Below, piece after piece: positions 1 through 8,508 of a stretch of 64,000 bases of DNA (the stretch's first letter is position 1; each line of letters opens with the position of its first letter). The notes below the pieces were generated by a model. The model did no database searches. It was not told the origin of the DNA and worked only from the letters and a program-made list of their open reading frames with translations. Position numbers and translations under genes: made by a program. The stretch covers positions 20,466 through 84,465 of the forward strand of contig NZ_BCXE01000005.1 in the NCBI RefSeq assembly GCF_001894945.1, read 5' to 3'. This stretch comes from Rhodococcus ruber NBRC 15591. GTDB lineage: Bacteria; Actinomycetota; Actinomycetes; Mycobacteriales; Mycobacteriaceae.

Positions 1-27
1 CTCTGGTGCTGCCTACTCCCCGACTGT

Positions 28-46
28 AACCTGACAGTGTTAGGTT
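28..46. promoter_or_regulatory. palindromic operator upstream of the TetR gene
   Basis: AACCT-GACA-G-TGTT-AGGTT is a 19-base imperfect palindrome with 8 of 9 pairs matching around the central G at 37. It lies about 35 bases upstream of the TetR start codon. Length, symmetry and place fit an autoregulatory TetR-family operator; binding is inferred. Confidence 0.6.
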
Positions 47-81
47 GTCCAGGTCCCGGATCCGACGAGGAGGGAGCATCG

Positions 82-720
82 ATGGCCCGGCCCCGCACCC
101 CGCTTCTCAGCCGCCCGCTCATCCGCGAGACCGCGCTGCGCCTCGTCGACGAGCACGGCCTCGACGAACTGTCCATGCGCAAGATCGCCGCGGAGCTCGG
201 CGTCCGCGCCCCGTCGCTCTACAGCCACTACGCGAACAAGGACGAACTGCTCGACGACATCGCCGACCGGATCGGGGAGTCCGTCGACGTCGGCGGGTTC
301 GACACCGACGACTGGCTCGACGCGCTGCGGCGCTGGGCGAGGTCCTACCGCGCCGCCCTCGCCGAGCACCCGAACCTCGTCCCCTTCCTCGCACGCAGCC
401 CCGGCCGGCGAGAGCTCGCCCTCGACCACGCCAATGCCGTGCACGGCGGTCTCACCCGTTGCGGCTGGCCCCCGCGCACCGCAACCCTGATCGGCGCGTC
501 GATCAAGTACCTCGTCGTCGGCTCGGCCATCGCCTCGTTCTCCGGGGGCTTCCTGGACGATCTCACCATCTACCGGGAACGCTATCCGCATCTGTCCCAG
601 GCACACCGGCTGCGCGAACATGCGGACGAGATCGACCGCGACGGATTCGAGCTGGCGCTCGAGTCGTTCCTGCAGGGCCTGGCACAGCGGTTCGCGAGCC
701 TCACCGGCGCGGACCGCTGA
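82..720 (+). CDS. TetR/AcrR-family transcriptional regulator
   Basis: A 212-residue one-component repressor. The N-terminal helix-turn-helix (about residues 10-58) carries the family pattern LSMRKIAAELGV followed by LYSHYANKDELLD. The rest should be the ligand-binding and dimerisation domain. I chose ATG at 82 because AGGAGGGAG lies just upstream; an in-frame GTG at 37 would place the start inside the palindromic operator. The gene is convergent with the next one, with only 6 bases between the stop codons. The ligand and target genes cannot be read from the sequence; the target may lie left of the window. Confidence 0.85.
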   Translation: MARPRTPLLSRPLIRETALRLVDEHGLDELSMRKIAAELGVRAPSLYSHYANKDELLDDIADRIGESVDVGGFDTDDWLDALRRWARSYRAALAEHPNLVPFLARSPGRRELALDHANAVHGGLTRCGWPPRTATLIGASIKYLVVGSAIASFSGGFLDDLTIYRERYPHLSQAHRLREHADEIDRDGFELALESFLQGLAQRFASLTGADR

Positions 721-726
721 GCGGTC

Positions 727-1203
727 TCAGGTGCGGCGCAACCGCACGAACCGCAGCTGCCGGCCCGCCGCCCGATAGTCGGCCTCGCTGCCGTCGACCT
801 CGAACCCCATCGCCGCGCACAACCGCGGCGCGACCTTCGGGTGCCGGCGCCCGTACCGCGCCATGAACTCCCCGGCGTCGTCGGGCGGCAGGAACTCGGC
901 GGTGACCGCCAGCTTCTCGCGCCCCGACTCGATCCGCGCCGCGGGGTGCGCCCGCAGGTTGCGGTACCAGTCGGTCTGCTTCCCGAAGCCGACGGCCACG
1001 ACGAATCCGCCGGACGTGTCCTCGTGGTTCACCACCTCGAGCACCGTCTGCCGGGGCACGCCGCTGCGCCGGCCGACATGGTGCAGCAGCAGGAATCTGC
1101 GGCCCAGCACTCGCCCCAGCCCGATCCGGTAGAGGTGGATCGGAGCACGCAGGAATCGGCGGCGCAGCCCGGTCGGTGGTGCGGCAGGTTCGGTGAGGCG
1201 CAT
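727..1203 (-). CDS. nitroreductase/deazaflavin-dependent oxidoreductase (Ddn-like)
   Basis: A 158-residue split-barrel protein of the DUF385/Ddn family, which in actinobacteria use F420H2 (some F420 or heme) to reduce quinones and nitro compounds. The middle pattern HHVGRRSGVPRQTVLEVV, then GFGKQTDWYRNLRAHPAARI, is typical. I place the start at ATG 1203; a GTG at 1239 in the same frame would add 12 residues, and neither has an ideal ribosome site. An LLM-class enzyme follows divergently, so two F420-type enzymes sit side by side. Substrate unknown. Confidence 0.8.
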   Translation of the reverse strand: MRLTEPAAPPTGLRRRFLRAPIHLYRIGLGRVLGRRFLLLHHVGRRSGVPRQTVLEVVNHEDTSGGFVVAVGFGKQTDWYRNLRAHPAARIESGREKLAVTAEFLPPDDAGEFMARYGRRHPKVAPRLCAAMGFEVDGSEADYRAAGRQLRFVRLRRT

Positions 1204-1295
1204 TCCTTCACTGTGCGCCCGAGCCGTCGGCCGCACCACCGGAACGCGGCCGCGGATCGGCTGCGAGACCCGCGCGACGGCCCTACCGTTGACCC

Positions 1296-2090
1296 ATGCA
1301 CCGTCCCATACGCATCGGTCTCCAACTCCAGCCCCAGCACCAGCCCGACTACGGGAAGATCCGCGACACCGTGCTCCGCGCCGAGGACGCGGGCGCCGAC
1401 ATCGTCTTCAACTGGGACCACTTCTATCCCCTCTCCGGGGACCCGGACGGCGCCCACTTCGAATGCTGGACGATGCTCGGGGCCTGGGCGGAACAGACCG
1501 AGCGCGTCGAGATCGGGGCGCTCGTCACCGGCGGCGGCTACCGCAATCCCGATCTGCTCGCCGACATGGCCCGCACCGTCGACCACATCAGCGGCGGCCG
1601 GCTCATCCTCGGCATCGGCGCCGGCTGGTTCGAGAAGGACTACGACGAGTACGGCTACGACTTCGGCACCAAGGGTTCCCGGCTGAAACTGCTCGGCGAA
1701 TACCTGCCCCGGATCACCGCGCGGCTCGCGAAGCTCAACCCCCAGCCGACCCGGCACATCCCGCTGCTCATCGGCGGCGGCGGACCCCGCAAGACCATCC
1801 CCCTGGTGGCGCAGTACGCCGACATCTGGCACAGCTTCGGCGACCTCGACACCCACAGGGAGAAGGCCGAGATCCTCGCCGCGCGCTGCGCCGACGTCGG
1901 CCGTTCGCCGAACCAGATCGAACGGTCCGTGCCGTGGCGCGGTACCGGGAACGCGGCCCCGCTGGTCGACGCCGGCGTCACCCTGTTCACCGTGGGAGTG
2001 AGCGGACCCGACTACGACCTGACGGACCTCGTCGAGGCGATCGGGTGGCGGGACGAGAACTCCGCGCCGCCGCTCTCCGGCCTGGCCTGA
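1296..2090 (+). CDS. LLM-class F420-dependent oxidoreductase
   Basis: A 264-residue luciferase-like TIM-barrel flavoprotein. It shows the family hallmarks FNWDHFYPLSG near residue 39, IGALVTGGGYRNPDLLADMA and the GGRLILGIGAGWFEKDYDEYG segment near residue 105. Members using these patterns in actinobacteria mostly bind coenzyme F420 rather than FMN. It starts at ATG 1296 and is shorter than many family members (about 290-340 residues), but both barrel ends appear present. Substrate cannot be told. It is divergent from the Ddn-like gene, sharing about 90 bases of upstream sequence. Confidence 0.8.
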   Translation: MHRPIRIGLQLQPQHQPDYGKIRDTVLRAEDAGADIVFNWDHFYPLSGDPDGAHFECWTMLGAWAEQTERVEIGALVTGGGYRNPDLLADMARTVDHISGGRLILGIGAGWFEKDYDEYGYDFGTKGSRLKLLGEYLPRITARLAKLNPQPTRHIPLLIGGGGPRKTIPLVAQYADIWHSFGDLDTHREKAEILAARCADVGRSPNQIERSVPWRGTGNAAPLVDAGVTLFTVGVSGPDYDLTDLVEAIGWRDENSAPPLSGLA

Positions 2091-2180
2091 CAGCGGGCTC
2101 GGGCCGCCGGGGACGCGGCAACCGGAGTGCAGGGTTCCCGGCTACCCGCGAGCCCACCGTTGCGCCGGACCAGTCACTCT

Positions 2181-2198
2181 GTTTACTGTAGCTGAAAC
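2181..2198. promoter_or_regulatory. AT-richer promoter-like patch with GTTT-N10-AAAC
   Basis: In the 130-base gap before the thiolase gene, a short patch of lower GC carries GTTT (2181-2184) and AAAC (2195-2198) as inverted tetramers, ahead of a start at 2221. It could be the promoter or HxlR operator of the thiolase-oxygenase-HxlR operon. This is a weak, position-based call. Confidence 0.25.
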
Positions 2199-2220
2199 CA
2201 CGGACGGTCGAACCCAGGCG

Positions 2221-3447
2221 GTGAGCGGCGTGAACCCTGCGGGCGTGTGGATCGCCGGTGGATACCAATCCGACTTCGTGCGGAACCTGACCAGGGAAAA
2301 TCGGAACCTCGCGGACCTCGTCGCCGAGACGGTGACGGAAACGCTGCACGACGCCCGCATCGATGCCGCCGACGTCGGGGTGATCCACGTCGGCAACGCC
2401 TTCGGACAGCTCTACACCGGTCAGGGACACCTCGGCGGCATGCCGGCCTCCGTGCTGCCCGAACTGTGGGGGATCCCGGCCACCCGGCACGAGGGGGCCT
2501 GCGCGTCCGGCTCCTTGGCCGTGCTCGCCGCGACGGCCGATCTCGAGGCCGGGCGCTACGACTGCGCCCTCGTCCTCGGCATCGAACTCGAGCGGTGCGT
2601 CCCCGGCGACGCCGGCACCCGGATCATGGATGCCGCGGCCTGGGTGGGACAGGAGGGCGCCGAGGCGAAGTACATGTGGCCGTACATGTTCGACAGGATC
2701 GCCGACGAGTACGACCGCTGCTACGGCCTGGACGACGAGCACCTTTGGGCGATCGCGGAACTGAACATCCGCAATGCGCGCGCCAATCCGAATGCCCAGA
2801 CCCGCAACCGGACCTACGGACCCGGCAGCTTCGGCCCGGACGAGACCGCCAATCCGGTGGTCGAAGGACGACTCCGCAGGGCCGACTGCAGTCCGCTGAC
2901 GGACGGGGCCGCGGGCGTGGTGCTGCTGAGCAACCGCTACCTGAGCCGGCACCCCCGCACCGTCGACGACATGACCCGCATCCTCGGGTGGGGACATCGC
3001 ACGGTCGGATTGTCCTTGTCCGGCAAGCTCACCCGCGGCGGCGACGATCCCCTCGTCATGCCGCACGTGCGCGCCACGATCGTCGACGCGTTCGAGCGGA
3101 GCGGCATCGGCGGCGTCCGGGACCTCGACCTGATCGAAACACACGACTGCTTCACCGTCGGCGAATACCTCGCCGTCGACCACTTCGGGATCACCGCCCC
3201 CGGACAGAGCTGGCGGGCGATCGAGAACGGCGACCTCGAGATCGGCGGCCGCATCCCCGTGAACCCCAGCGGCGGACTCCTCGGCGGCGGGCACCCGGTC
3301 GGCGCCACCGGAGTCCGGATGCTGCTCGACTGCCACCGCCAGATCACCGGGCGCGCCGGCGACTACCAGGTGCCCGGCGCCGCCCGAGCCGCGACCCTGA
3401 ACATCGGCGGAAGTACGACCACCACGGTCGCTTTCGTCGTCGGCTGA
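2221..3447 (+). CDS. thiolase-family acyl-CoA acetyltransferase (SCP2-like)
   Basis: A 408-residue thiolase-superfamily protein. The nucleophilic cysteine lies in HEGACASGSLAVLAAT, a central ETHDCFTVGEY element resembles the SCP2-thiolase type, and the C-terminal GGGHPVGATG loop with its catalytic His is intact. Such enzymes cleave or form beta-ketoacyl-CoA. GTG 2221 is taken as start, with GTG 2230 as an alternative. It is 10 bases upstream of the carotenoid-oxygenase gene, so they are likely cotranscribed. In this context it may shorten an acyl-CoA made from the oxygenase product; that role is inference. Confidence 0.8.
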   Translation: MSGVNPAGVWIAGGYQSDFVRNLTRENRNLADLVAETVTETLHDARIDAADVGVIHVGNAFGQLYTGQGHLGGMPASVLPELWGIPATRHEGACASGSLAVLAATADLEAGRYDCALVLGIELERCVPGDAGTRIMDAAAWVGQEGAEAKYMWPYMFDRIADEYDRCYGLDDEHLWAIAELNIRNARANPNAQTRNRTYGPGSFGPDETANPVVEGRLRRADCSPLTDGAAGVVLLSNRYLSRHPRTVDDMTRILGWGHRTVGLSLSGKLTRGGDDPLVMPHVRATIVDAFERSGIGGVRDLDLIETHDCFTVGEYLAVDHFGITAPGQSWRAIENGDLEIGGRIPVNPSGGLLGGGHPVGATGVRMLLDCHRQITGRAGDYQVPGAARAATLNIGGSTTTTVAFVVG

Positions 3448-3457
3448 AAGGACTTCC

Positions 3458-4834
3458 ATGGAACTCGAGATCCTGGGACGGGCGCTGTCCACCCTGCCCG
3501 CGGACGACGACCACCCGTACCGCACCGGTCCGTGGCGTCCGCAGCACACCGAGCGTCGCGCCGACGACCTCGAGGTGGTCGGCGACCTGCCGGCCGACCT
3601 GGACGGCGTGTACCTGCGTAACACCGAGAACCCGGCGCACCCCGCACTCGAAGGTCTCTACCATCCGTTCGACGGTGACGGCATGGTGCACGTCGTCGGC
3701 TTCCGGGACGGAAAGGCCTTCTACCGAAACAGATTCGTGCGGACCGACGGTTTCCTGGCCGAGCAGGAGGCCGGCGGCCCGCTGTGGGCGGGCATCGCCG
3801 AACGGCCCCAGAACTCGATCCGCCGGGACGGCTGGGGCGCCCGCGGCCACATGAAGGACGCCTCCAGCACGGACGTCACCGTGCATCGCGGCGTCGCCCT
3901 GACCAGTTTCTGGCAGTGCGGGGACCTCTACCGCCTCGACCCGACCACCCTCGAGACCCTGGGCAAGGCGACGTGGGACGGCCGATTCCCCTCCGACTGG
4001 GGCGTTTCCGCCCATCCGAAGGCCGACGCCCGCACCGGCGAGTTGCTGTTCTTCAACTACGGCACCGACGCCCCGTACCTGCACTACGGCGTGGTCGACG
4101 CCGAGGACCGGCTGGCGCACTACGTCGACATCCCCCTGCCCGGCCCGCGCCTGCCTCACGACATGGCATTCACCGAGAACTACGCGATCCTCAACGACTG
4201 TCCCCTGTTCTGGATCCCGGAGGCCCTCGCGCACGGCAAGTACGTACCGCGCTACCACCCCGACCTGCCGATGCGGCTCGGCGTCATACCCCGGCGCGGC
4301 CGCCCGGACCAGATCGTCTGGTTCGACGCCGACCCGACCTACGTGCTGCACTGGACCAACGCCTACGAGGACGGCGACGAGATCGTGCTCGAGGGATTCC
4401 ATCAGGAGACGCCGGAACCGCCGGACGACGGCACCGGAACGCTCTACCGGCGGCTGTTCCGTTCGCTGGCGCTCGACCGCATGGGCACCCACCTGCATCG
4501 CTGGCGGTTGAACCTGCGCACCGGTTCGCTCACCGAGGAGCGGCTGTCCGAGTCCGTCACCGAGTTCGGGATGATCAATCCGCATCACGGCGGCATCCGT
4601 CACCGCTACACCTACGCCGCGACGGGGGTGCCGGGCTGGTTCCTCTTCGACGGGCTCGTCAAACACGACGTGCAGACCGGAGCAGAGGAGCACTACTCGT
4701 TCGGCGAGGGCGTCTTCGGCAGCGAGACGGTGATGGCGCCCCGCACCGGGTCCGCGGGCGAGGACGACGGCTACCTGATCACGATCACCACAGACATGAA
4801 CCGGGACCGGGCCGGCGACGTCCTGAACCTATGA
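3458..4834 (+). CDS. carotenoid oxygenase family protein, C-terminally short
   Basis: A 458-residue seven-bladed-propeller dioxygenase of the RPE65/apocarotenoid/lignostilbene family, which cleaves C=C bonds of carotenoids, stilbenes or phenylpropenes with Fe(II). Three of the four iron-ligand histidines are visible: His186 (SAHPKAD), His234 (LPHDMAF) and His298 (LHWTNAYE). The fourth, usually in a C-terminal G(T/F)HG-type motif near residue 470-485, is absent: the frame stops after EDDGYLITITTDMNRDRAGD and five more residues. Neither alternative frame downstream restores the expected tail; the HxlR gene begins 5 bases later. Start ATG 3458 follows AAAGGA. It may be inactive or a deletion derivative. 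Confidence 0.8.
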   Translation: MELEILGRALSTLPADDDHPYRTGPWRPQHTERRADDLEVVGDLPADLDGVYLRNTENPAHPALEGLYHPFDGDGMVHVVGFRDGKAFYRNRFVRTDGFLAEQEAGGPLWAGIAERPQNSIRRDGWGARGHMKDASSTDVTVHRGVALTSFWQCGDLYRLDPTTLETLGKATWDGRFPSDWGVSAHPKADARTGELLFFNYGTDAPYLHYGVVDAEDRLAHYVDIPLPGPRLPHDMAFTENYAILNDCPLFWIPEALAHGKYVPRYHPDLPMRLGVIPRRGRPDQIVWFDADPTYVLHWTNAYEDGDEIVLEGFHQETPEPPDDGTGTLYRRLFRSLALDRMGTHLHRWRLNLRTGSLTEERLSESVTEFGMINPHHGGIRHRYTYAATGVPGWFLFDGLVKHDVQTGAEEHYSFGEGVFGSETVMAPRTGSAGEDDGYLITITTDMNRDRAGDVLNL

Positions 4835-4838
4835 TCAT

Positions 4839-5786
4839 GTGTCGATGGCAGGTTCCGGCACGGTCACCGAACTCGAGCCGGGCGGTGACAACGCGATCGC
4901 GGTCACCCTCGGCATCCTCGGCGACGAATGGAACCTGTGGATCCTGCGGTACGCGTTGCAGGGCGACCGCCGCTACCGGGACTGGATCGAGCGGGGGGAG
5001 ATCTCCAACGCGGTGCTGACTGCGCGGCTGACCCGCCTCACCGACGCGGAACTCTTCGAGCGGGTGCAATACCAGGCGCGGCCGGCCCGGCACGAGTACC
5101 GATTGACGGCACGCGGCCACGGCGTGTGGCCGGTCCTGCTCACCATGTGGGCGTGGGAGCAGCAGTGGGCGCCCGACCACAGGGGCCGGCTCCCGGCCCG
5201 CCGGCACACGGGCTGCGCCGCCCGGTTCACCCCGGTCCTCGTGTGCGGCCACTGCGACCGTCCCGTCGGCGCACCCGACGTCGAGGCGCAGCTCGGCCCC
5301 AGCGGGCAGTGGTCGCGGAGCGTGCCCGCGGCGACCGGGCGCCGCCGGTCCGGCCGCGCTCGCTCGCCCGAGATCCTGCCGCACACGATGGAACTGCTCG
5401 GCGACCGGTGGTCGGCGGCACTGCTCGGGGCGGCGTTCCTCGGCGCCACCCGCTACGGGCAGTTCGCCGAGCGCATGGGTGCGCCGCCGGCGGTGGTGGC
5501 CGGCCGGCTCCGGCGCTTCACCGAACTCGGCGTGCTCGAGGAACTGCCCAATCCCGCCCGCCCGGCATGGGTGACCTATCACCTGACCGACAAGGGGCGC
5601 GCGTTCTTCCCCGTCGTCGCCTGCATGATCGACTGGGGGCTGCGCTGGTTCCGCGCACCGGAGGGACCCGCGATCGTCCTGTGTCACCGCGAGTGCGACC
5701 ACACCTTCACCCCCGTCCTGACGTGCAGTCACTGCGGGGAGCGGCTGCGGGCCTCCACGGTCTCGATCGAGCCGTCCGGCGGTTGA
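4839..5786 (+). CDS. tandem HxlR-family regulator with two CxxC elements
   Basis: A 315-residue protein made of two HxlR-type winged-helix units (about residues 15-115 and 178-275). Each is followed by a matching short tail with a cysteine pair: FTPVLVCGHCDRPV with Cys136/Cys139, and FTPVLTCSHCGERL with Cys296/Cys299. The repeat looks like a gene duplication and fusion; usual HxlR proteins are about 110-150 residues and act as dimers, so this may bind DNA as a pseudo-dimer. The CxxC pairs could hold zinc or sense oxidants. GTG 4839 or ATG 4845 is the start; there is no good ribosome site, suggesting coupling to the oxygenase gene just upstream. Confidence 0.85.
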   Translation: MSMAGSGTVTELEPGGDNAIAVTLGILGDEWNLWILRYALQGDRRYRDWIERGEISNAVLTARLTRLTDAELFERVQYQARPARHEYRLTARGHGVWPVLLTMWAWEQQWAPDHRGRLPARRHTGCAARFTPVLVCGHCDRPVGAPDVEAQLGPSGQWSRSVPAATGRRRSGRARSPEILPHTMELLGDRWSAALLGAAFLGATRYGQFAERMGAPPAVVAGRLRRFTELGVLEELPNPARPAWVTYHLTDKGRAFFPVVACMIDWGLRWFRAPEGPAIVLCHRECDHTFTPVLTCSHCGERLRASTVSIEPSGG

Positions 5787-5826
5787 CCCGCCCGTCCGGC
5801 GGCTCGATTCGGATTAGGCTCCCACC

Positions 5827-7623
5827 ATGCCCGAATCCGTGATCGCGAAACGGAGCACCGTCGCGGCGCTGCTCCTGGCGGTGCTCCTGGCGCTGACTGC
5901 GACGGCCTGCTCGTCGGGCGGTGATCGACCGTCTGCTCCCCAGGATCTGTGTTCCCCGCCCGGAGTCGGCTCGGCGTCCGCGGCACCGGCGAACCTGGAC
6001 ACGTCGGCCGCCGCCGCGGAGGACCGGTACACGACGCCGGACGTGGTGTCCCTGGACTCGGTCGACGTCGCGGGGCTGAACCTCGTCACCCCCGGCGTGC
6101 TCACCGTCGGCACGCTCTCCGACGCGCCACCGAGCATCTGCGTGAACTCGAGCGGCGAGTTCACGGGCTACGACAACGAACTGCTGAAGGCTGTCGCGGA
6201 GAAGCTCGGGCTGCGTGTGCAGTTCGTGGGCACCGAGTTCGCAGGCCTGCTCGCCCAGGTGGCCGGCCGGCGCTTCGACGTCGGCTCGTCGTCGATCACC
6301 ACCACCGACGAACGGCGCCAGTTGGTCGGCTTCACCAACGGATACGACTTCGGGTACTTCTCGCTGGTCGTGCAGAACGGCAGCCCGATCCGCGGGTTCG
6401 GCGACCTGAACGCCGCCACGCGCATCGGGGTCGTGCAGGGCACCGTGCAGGACGACTACGTCGTCAACACCCTCGGCCTCGATCCGGTGAAGTTCCCGGA
6501 CTACAACACCGCCTACGCGAACCTGAAGACCGGCCAGATCGACGCGTGGGTGGCACCGTCGCAGCAGGCCGAGGGCGCCATCGCCCCCGGCGATCCCACG
6601 TCGATCGTGCAGAACACCTTCAGCCTCAACAACTTCGTCGGCTGGGCCGTCGCGAGGGAGAACCAGCCGCTGATCGACGCCCTGAACTCCGGGCTCGACG
6701 CGGTGATCGCCGACGGCACCTGGGCCGAGCTGTACACCCGATGGGTGCCCCGGGAACTGCCCGAGGGCTGGAAGCCCGGCAGCAGGGCCGCGCCGGAACC
6801 GGACCTACCGGACTTCGCGGCGCTGGCCGCCGAGAACGCCGGCGAGGAACCGGGGGCGACGGCACCGAAATCCACGCTCGAGCAGCTGCGCGAGACGTTC
6901 TTCTCCTGGGAGCTGTACCGGCACGCCTTCCCCGATCTGTTGAAGACCGGGTTGCCCAACACCCTGATCCTCGCCGTCACGTCGGGCGTCGCCGGGACGA
7001 TCCTCGGGATGTTGCTCGCCATGGCCGGGATCTCCCGCACCCGCTGGCTGCGCTGGCCCGCCCGCGTCTACACCGACATCTTCCGGGGGCTGCCCGCCGT
7101 CGTGATCATCCTCCTCGTCGGCCTCGGCGCCGGACCGGTGGTGCAGGGCCTGACGGGCAACAACCCGTACTGGCTCGGCGCCGCTGCCCTGGCGCTGCTC
7201 GCGGCCGCCTACATCGGGGAGATCTTCCGGTCGGGCATCCAGTCGGTCGAACCGGGGCAGATGGAGGCTGCCCGCGCCCTGGGCTTCAGTTACCGCCGGG
7301 CGCTGACGCTGGTGGTGATCCCCCAGGGGGTGCGACGCGTGCTGCCCGCGCTGATGAACCAGTTCATCTCGCTCATCAAGGACTCGTCGCTCATCTACTT
7401 CCTCGGCCTGCTGGCCACCCAGCGGGAACTGTTCGCCGTCGGCCGCGACCTGAACGCCCAGACCGGCAATCTCTCCCCGCTCGTCGCGGCGGGCCTGTTC
7501 TACCTGATCCTCACGGTGCCGTTGACGCACCTCGTGAACTACATCGACCACCGCCTGCGCACCGGCCGGCCCGAGGCCACCCTCGACCCGCTCGAACAGG
7601 AACTCGTCGTGGAGAGGGGCTGA
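5827..7623 (+). CDS. fused amino-acid ABC transporter: binding lipoprotein plus permease
   Basis: A 598-residue fusion. Residues 1-28 are a lipoprotein signal ending in the lipobox TATAC. Residues about 85-320 are a family-3 periplasmic-binding domain (FTGYDNELLKAVAEKLGL, SSSITTTDERRQ, WVAPSQQAEGAI). Residues about 365-585 are a His/Glu/Gln-type permease with the EAA loop AARALGFSYRRALTLVVIPQ and several membrane helices. It imports polar amino acids with the ATPase encoded 4 bases downstream. Tethering the receptor to the pore makes a diffusing binding protein unnecessary. The specific ligand is not evident. Confidence 0.9.
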   Translation: MPESVIAKRSTVAALLLAVLLALTATACSSGGDRPSAPQDLCSPPGVGSASAAPANLDTSAAAAEDRYTTPDVVSLDSVDVAGLNLVTPGVLTVGTLSDAPPSICVNSSGEFTGYDNELLKAVAEKLGLRVQFVGTEFAGLLAQVAGRRFDVGSSSITTTDERRQLVGFTNGYDFGYFSLVVQNGSPIRGFGDLNAATRIGVVQGTVQDDYVVNTLGLDPVKFPDYNTAYANLKTGQIDAWVAPSQQAEGAIAPGDPTSIVQNTFSLNNFVGWAVARENQPLIDALNSGLDAVIADGTWAELYTRWVPRELPEGWKPGSRAAPEPDLPDFAALAAENAGEEPGATAPKSTLEQLRETFFSWELYRHAFPDLLKTGLPNTLILAVTSGVAGTILGMLLAMAGISRTRWLRWPARVYTDIFRGLPAVVIILLVGLGAGPVVQGLTGNNPYWLGAAALALLAAAYIGEIFRSGIQSVEPGQMEAARALGFSYRRALTLVVIPQGVRRVLPALMNQFISLIKDSSLIYFLGLLATQRELFAVGRDLNAQTGNLSPLVAAGLFYLILTVPLTHLVNYIDHRLRTGRPEATLDPLEQELVVERG

Positions 7624-7626
7624 CCG

Positions 7627-8370
7627 ATGCCGACCACCGTCCCCGAGAGTGTGTCCCTCACCGGGACCGGGCTGCACCTGGCCTTCGGAACCAACCGGGT
7701 GCTGCGCGGGGTCGACATCCACGTCGACGCCGGGAAGACCGTCACCGTGGTCGGCCCGTCCGGTTCGGGCAAGTCGACCCTGCTGCGCGTGCTCAACCGG
7801 CTGCACGAACCCGACGCCGGCGACATCCTCCTCGACGACCGCTCGGTGCTGAAGGACAACCCCGACGAGCTGCGGCAGCGGATCGGGATGGTGTTCCAGC
7901 ACTTCAACCTCTTCCCGCACAAGACGGTGGCCGAGAACATCGCGCTCGGCCCCCACAAGCTCAAGGGGCTGTCGAAGGAACGGGCCCGCGCGCTCGCCCT
8001 CGAACAGCTCGACCTGGTCGGGCTGAAACACAAGGCCGACTCCCGTCCCGGCAACCTGTCCGGCGGGCAGCAGCAGCGCGTCGCGATCGCCCGCGCCCTC
8101 GCGATGGCCCCGCAGGTGATGTTCTTCGACGAGGCCACCTCGGCGCTCGATCCGGAACTCGTCAAGGGGGTGCTCGCCCTCATGGCCGACCTCGCCTCGG
8201 GCGGCATGACGATGGTGGTCGTCACCCACGAGATGGGTTTCGCCCGCTCGGTGTCGGACACCGTGGTGTTCATGGACCACGGCGCGGTAGTCGAGACCGG
8301 CCCACCCGAGGAACTGTTCGACGCCCCGAAAACCGAGCGCCTGCAACAGTTCCTGTCGCAGGTCCTGTAG
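7627..8370 (+). CDS. amino-acid ABC transporter ATP-binding protein (GlnQ-like)
   Basis: A 247-residue ATPase with every catalytic element: Walker [10 protein letters not shown] near residue 45, Q-loop [17 protein letters not shown], signature [15 protein letters not shown], Walker [15 protein letters not shown] and the switch histidine in [11 protein letters not shown]. It closely follows the polar amino-acid ATPase pattern and is only 4 bases after the fused receptor-permease gene, so the two form a complete two-gene importer. A hairpin begins 15 bases after the stop. Confidence 0.92.
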   Translation: MPTTVPESVSLTGTGLHLAFGTNRVLRGVDIHVDAGKTVTVVGPSGSGKSTLLRVLNRLHEPDAGDILLDDRSVLKDNPDELRQRIGMVFQHFNLFPHKTVAENIALGPHKLKGLSKERARALALEQLDLVGLKHKADSRPGNLSGGQQQRVAIARALAMAPQVMFFDEATSALDPELVKGVLALMADLASGGMTMVVVTHEMGFARSVSDTVVFMDHGAVVETGPPEELFDAPKTERLQQFLSQVL

Positions 8371-8385
8371 GCCGCTCCGCGGCCG

Positions 8386-8425
8386 GTGTGTCCTTTGGGC
8401 GGCTGGGGCAGCCCAAAGGGCACAC
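8386..8425 (+). terminator. hairpin terminator after the ABC operon
   Basis: CCTTTGGGC (8392-8400) pairs with GCCCAAAGG (8411-8419). The stem continues outward through a G-U pair to GTGTG/CACAC, about 15 pairs in all, with a 10-base loop. No U-tract follows, as is common in actinobacteria. Confidence 0.7.
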
Positions 8426-8430
8426 CGGAC

Positions 8431-8448
8431 GTTCACCTCGTCTTTCCC
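8431..8448 (+). promoter_or_regulatory. PHO-box-like direct repeat before phoX-like gene
   Basis: GTTCACC at 8431-8437 and CTTTCCC at 8442-8448 start 11 bases apart, the unit spacing of actinobacterial PhoP boxes. The first copy matches the usual GTTCACC well; the second is poor. The site is about 60-80 bases upstream of a PhoX-family phosphatase start, where phosphate control would be expected. Confidence 0.35.
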
Positions 8449-8508
8449 TTCGCCTGGTTTCGGTCTCCTACGGTGCCCGCGTTGAACCGATTCGACGAGG
8501 GAGTACCT

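Noticed and set aside
8386..8508. Longer start for the PhoX protein at 8386
   Set aside because: It would run through the terminator stem and the PHO-like box; GTG 8509 has a clear ribosome site.
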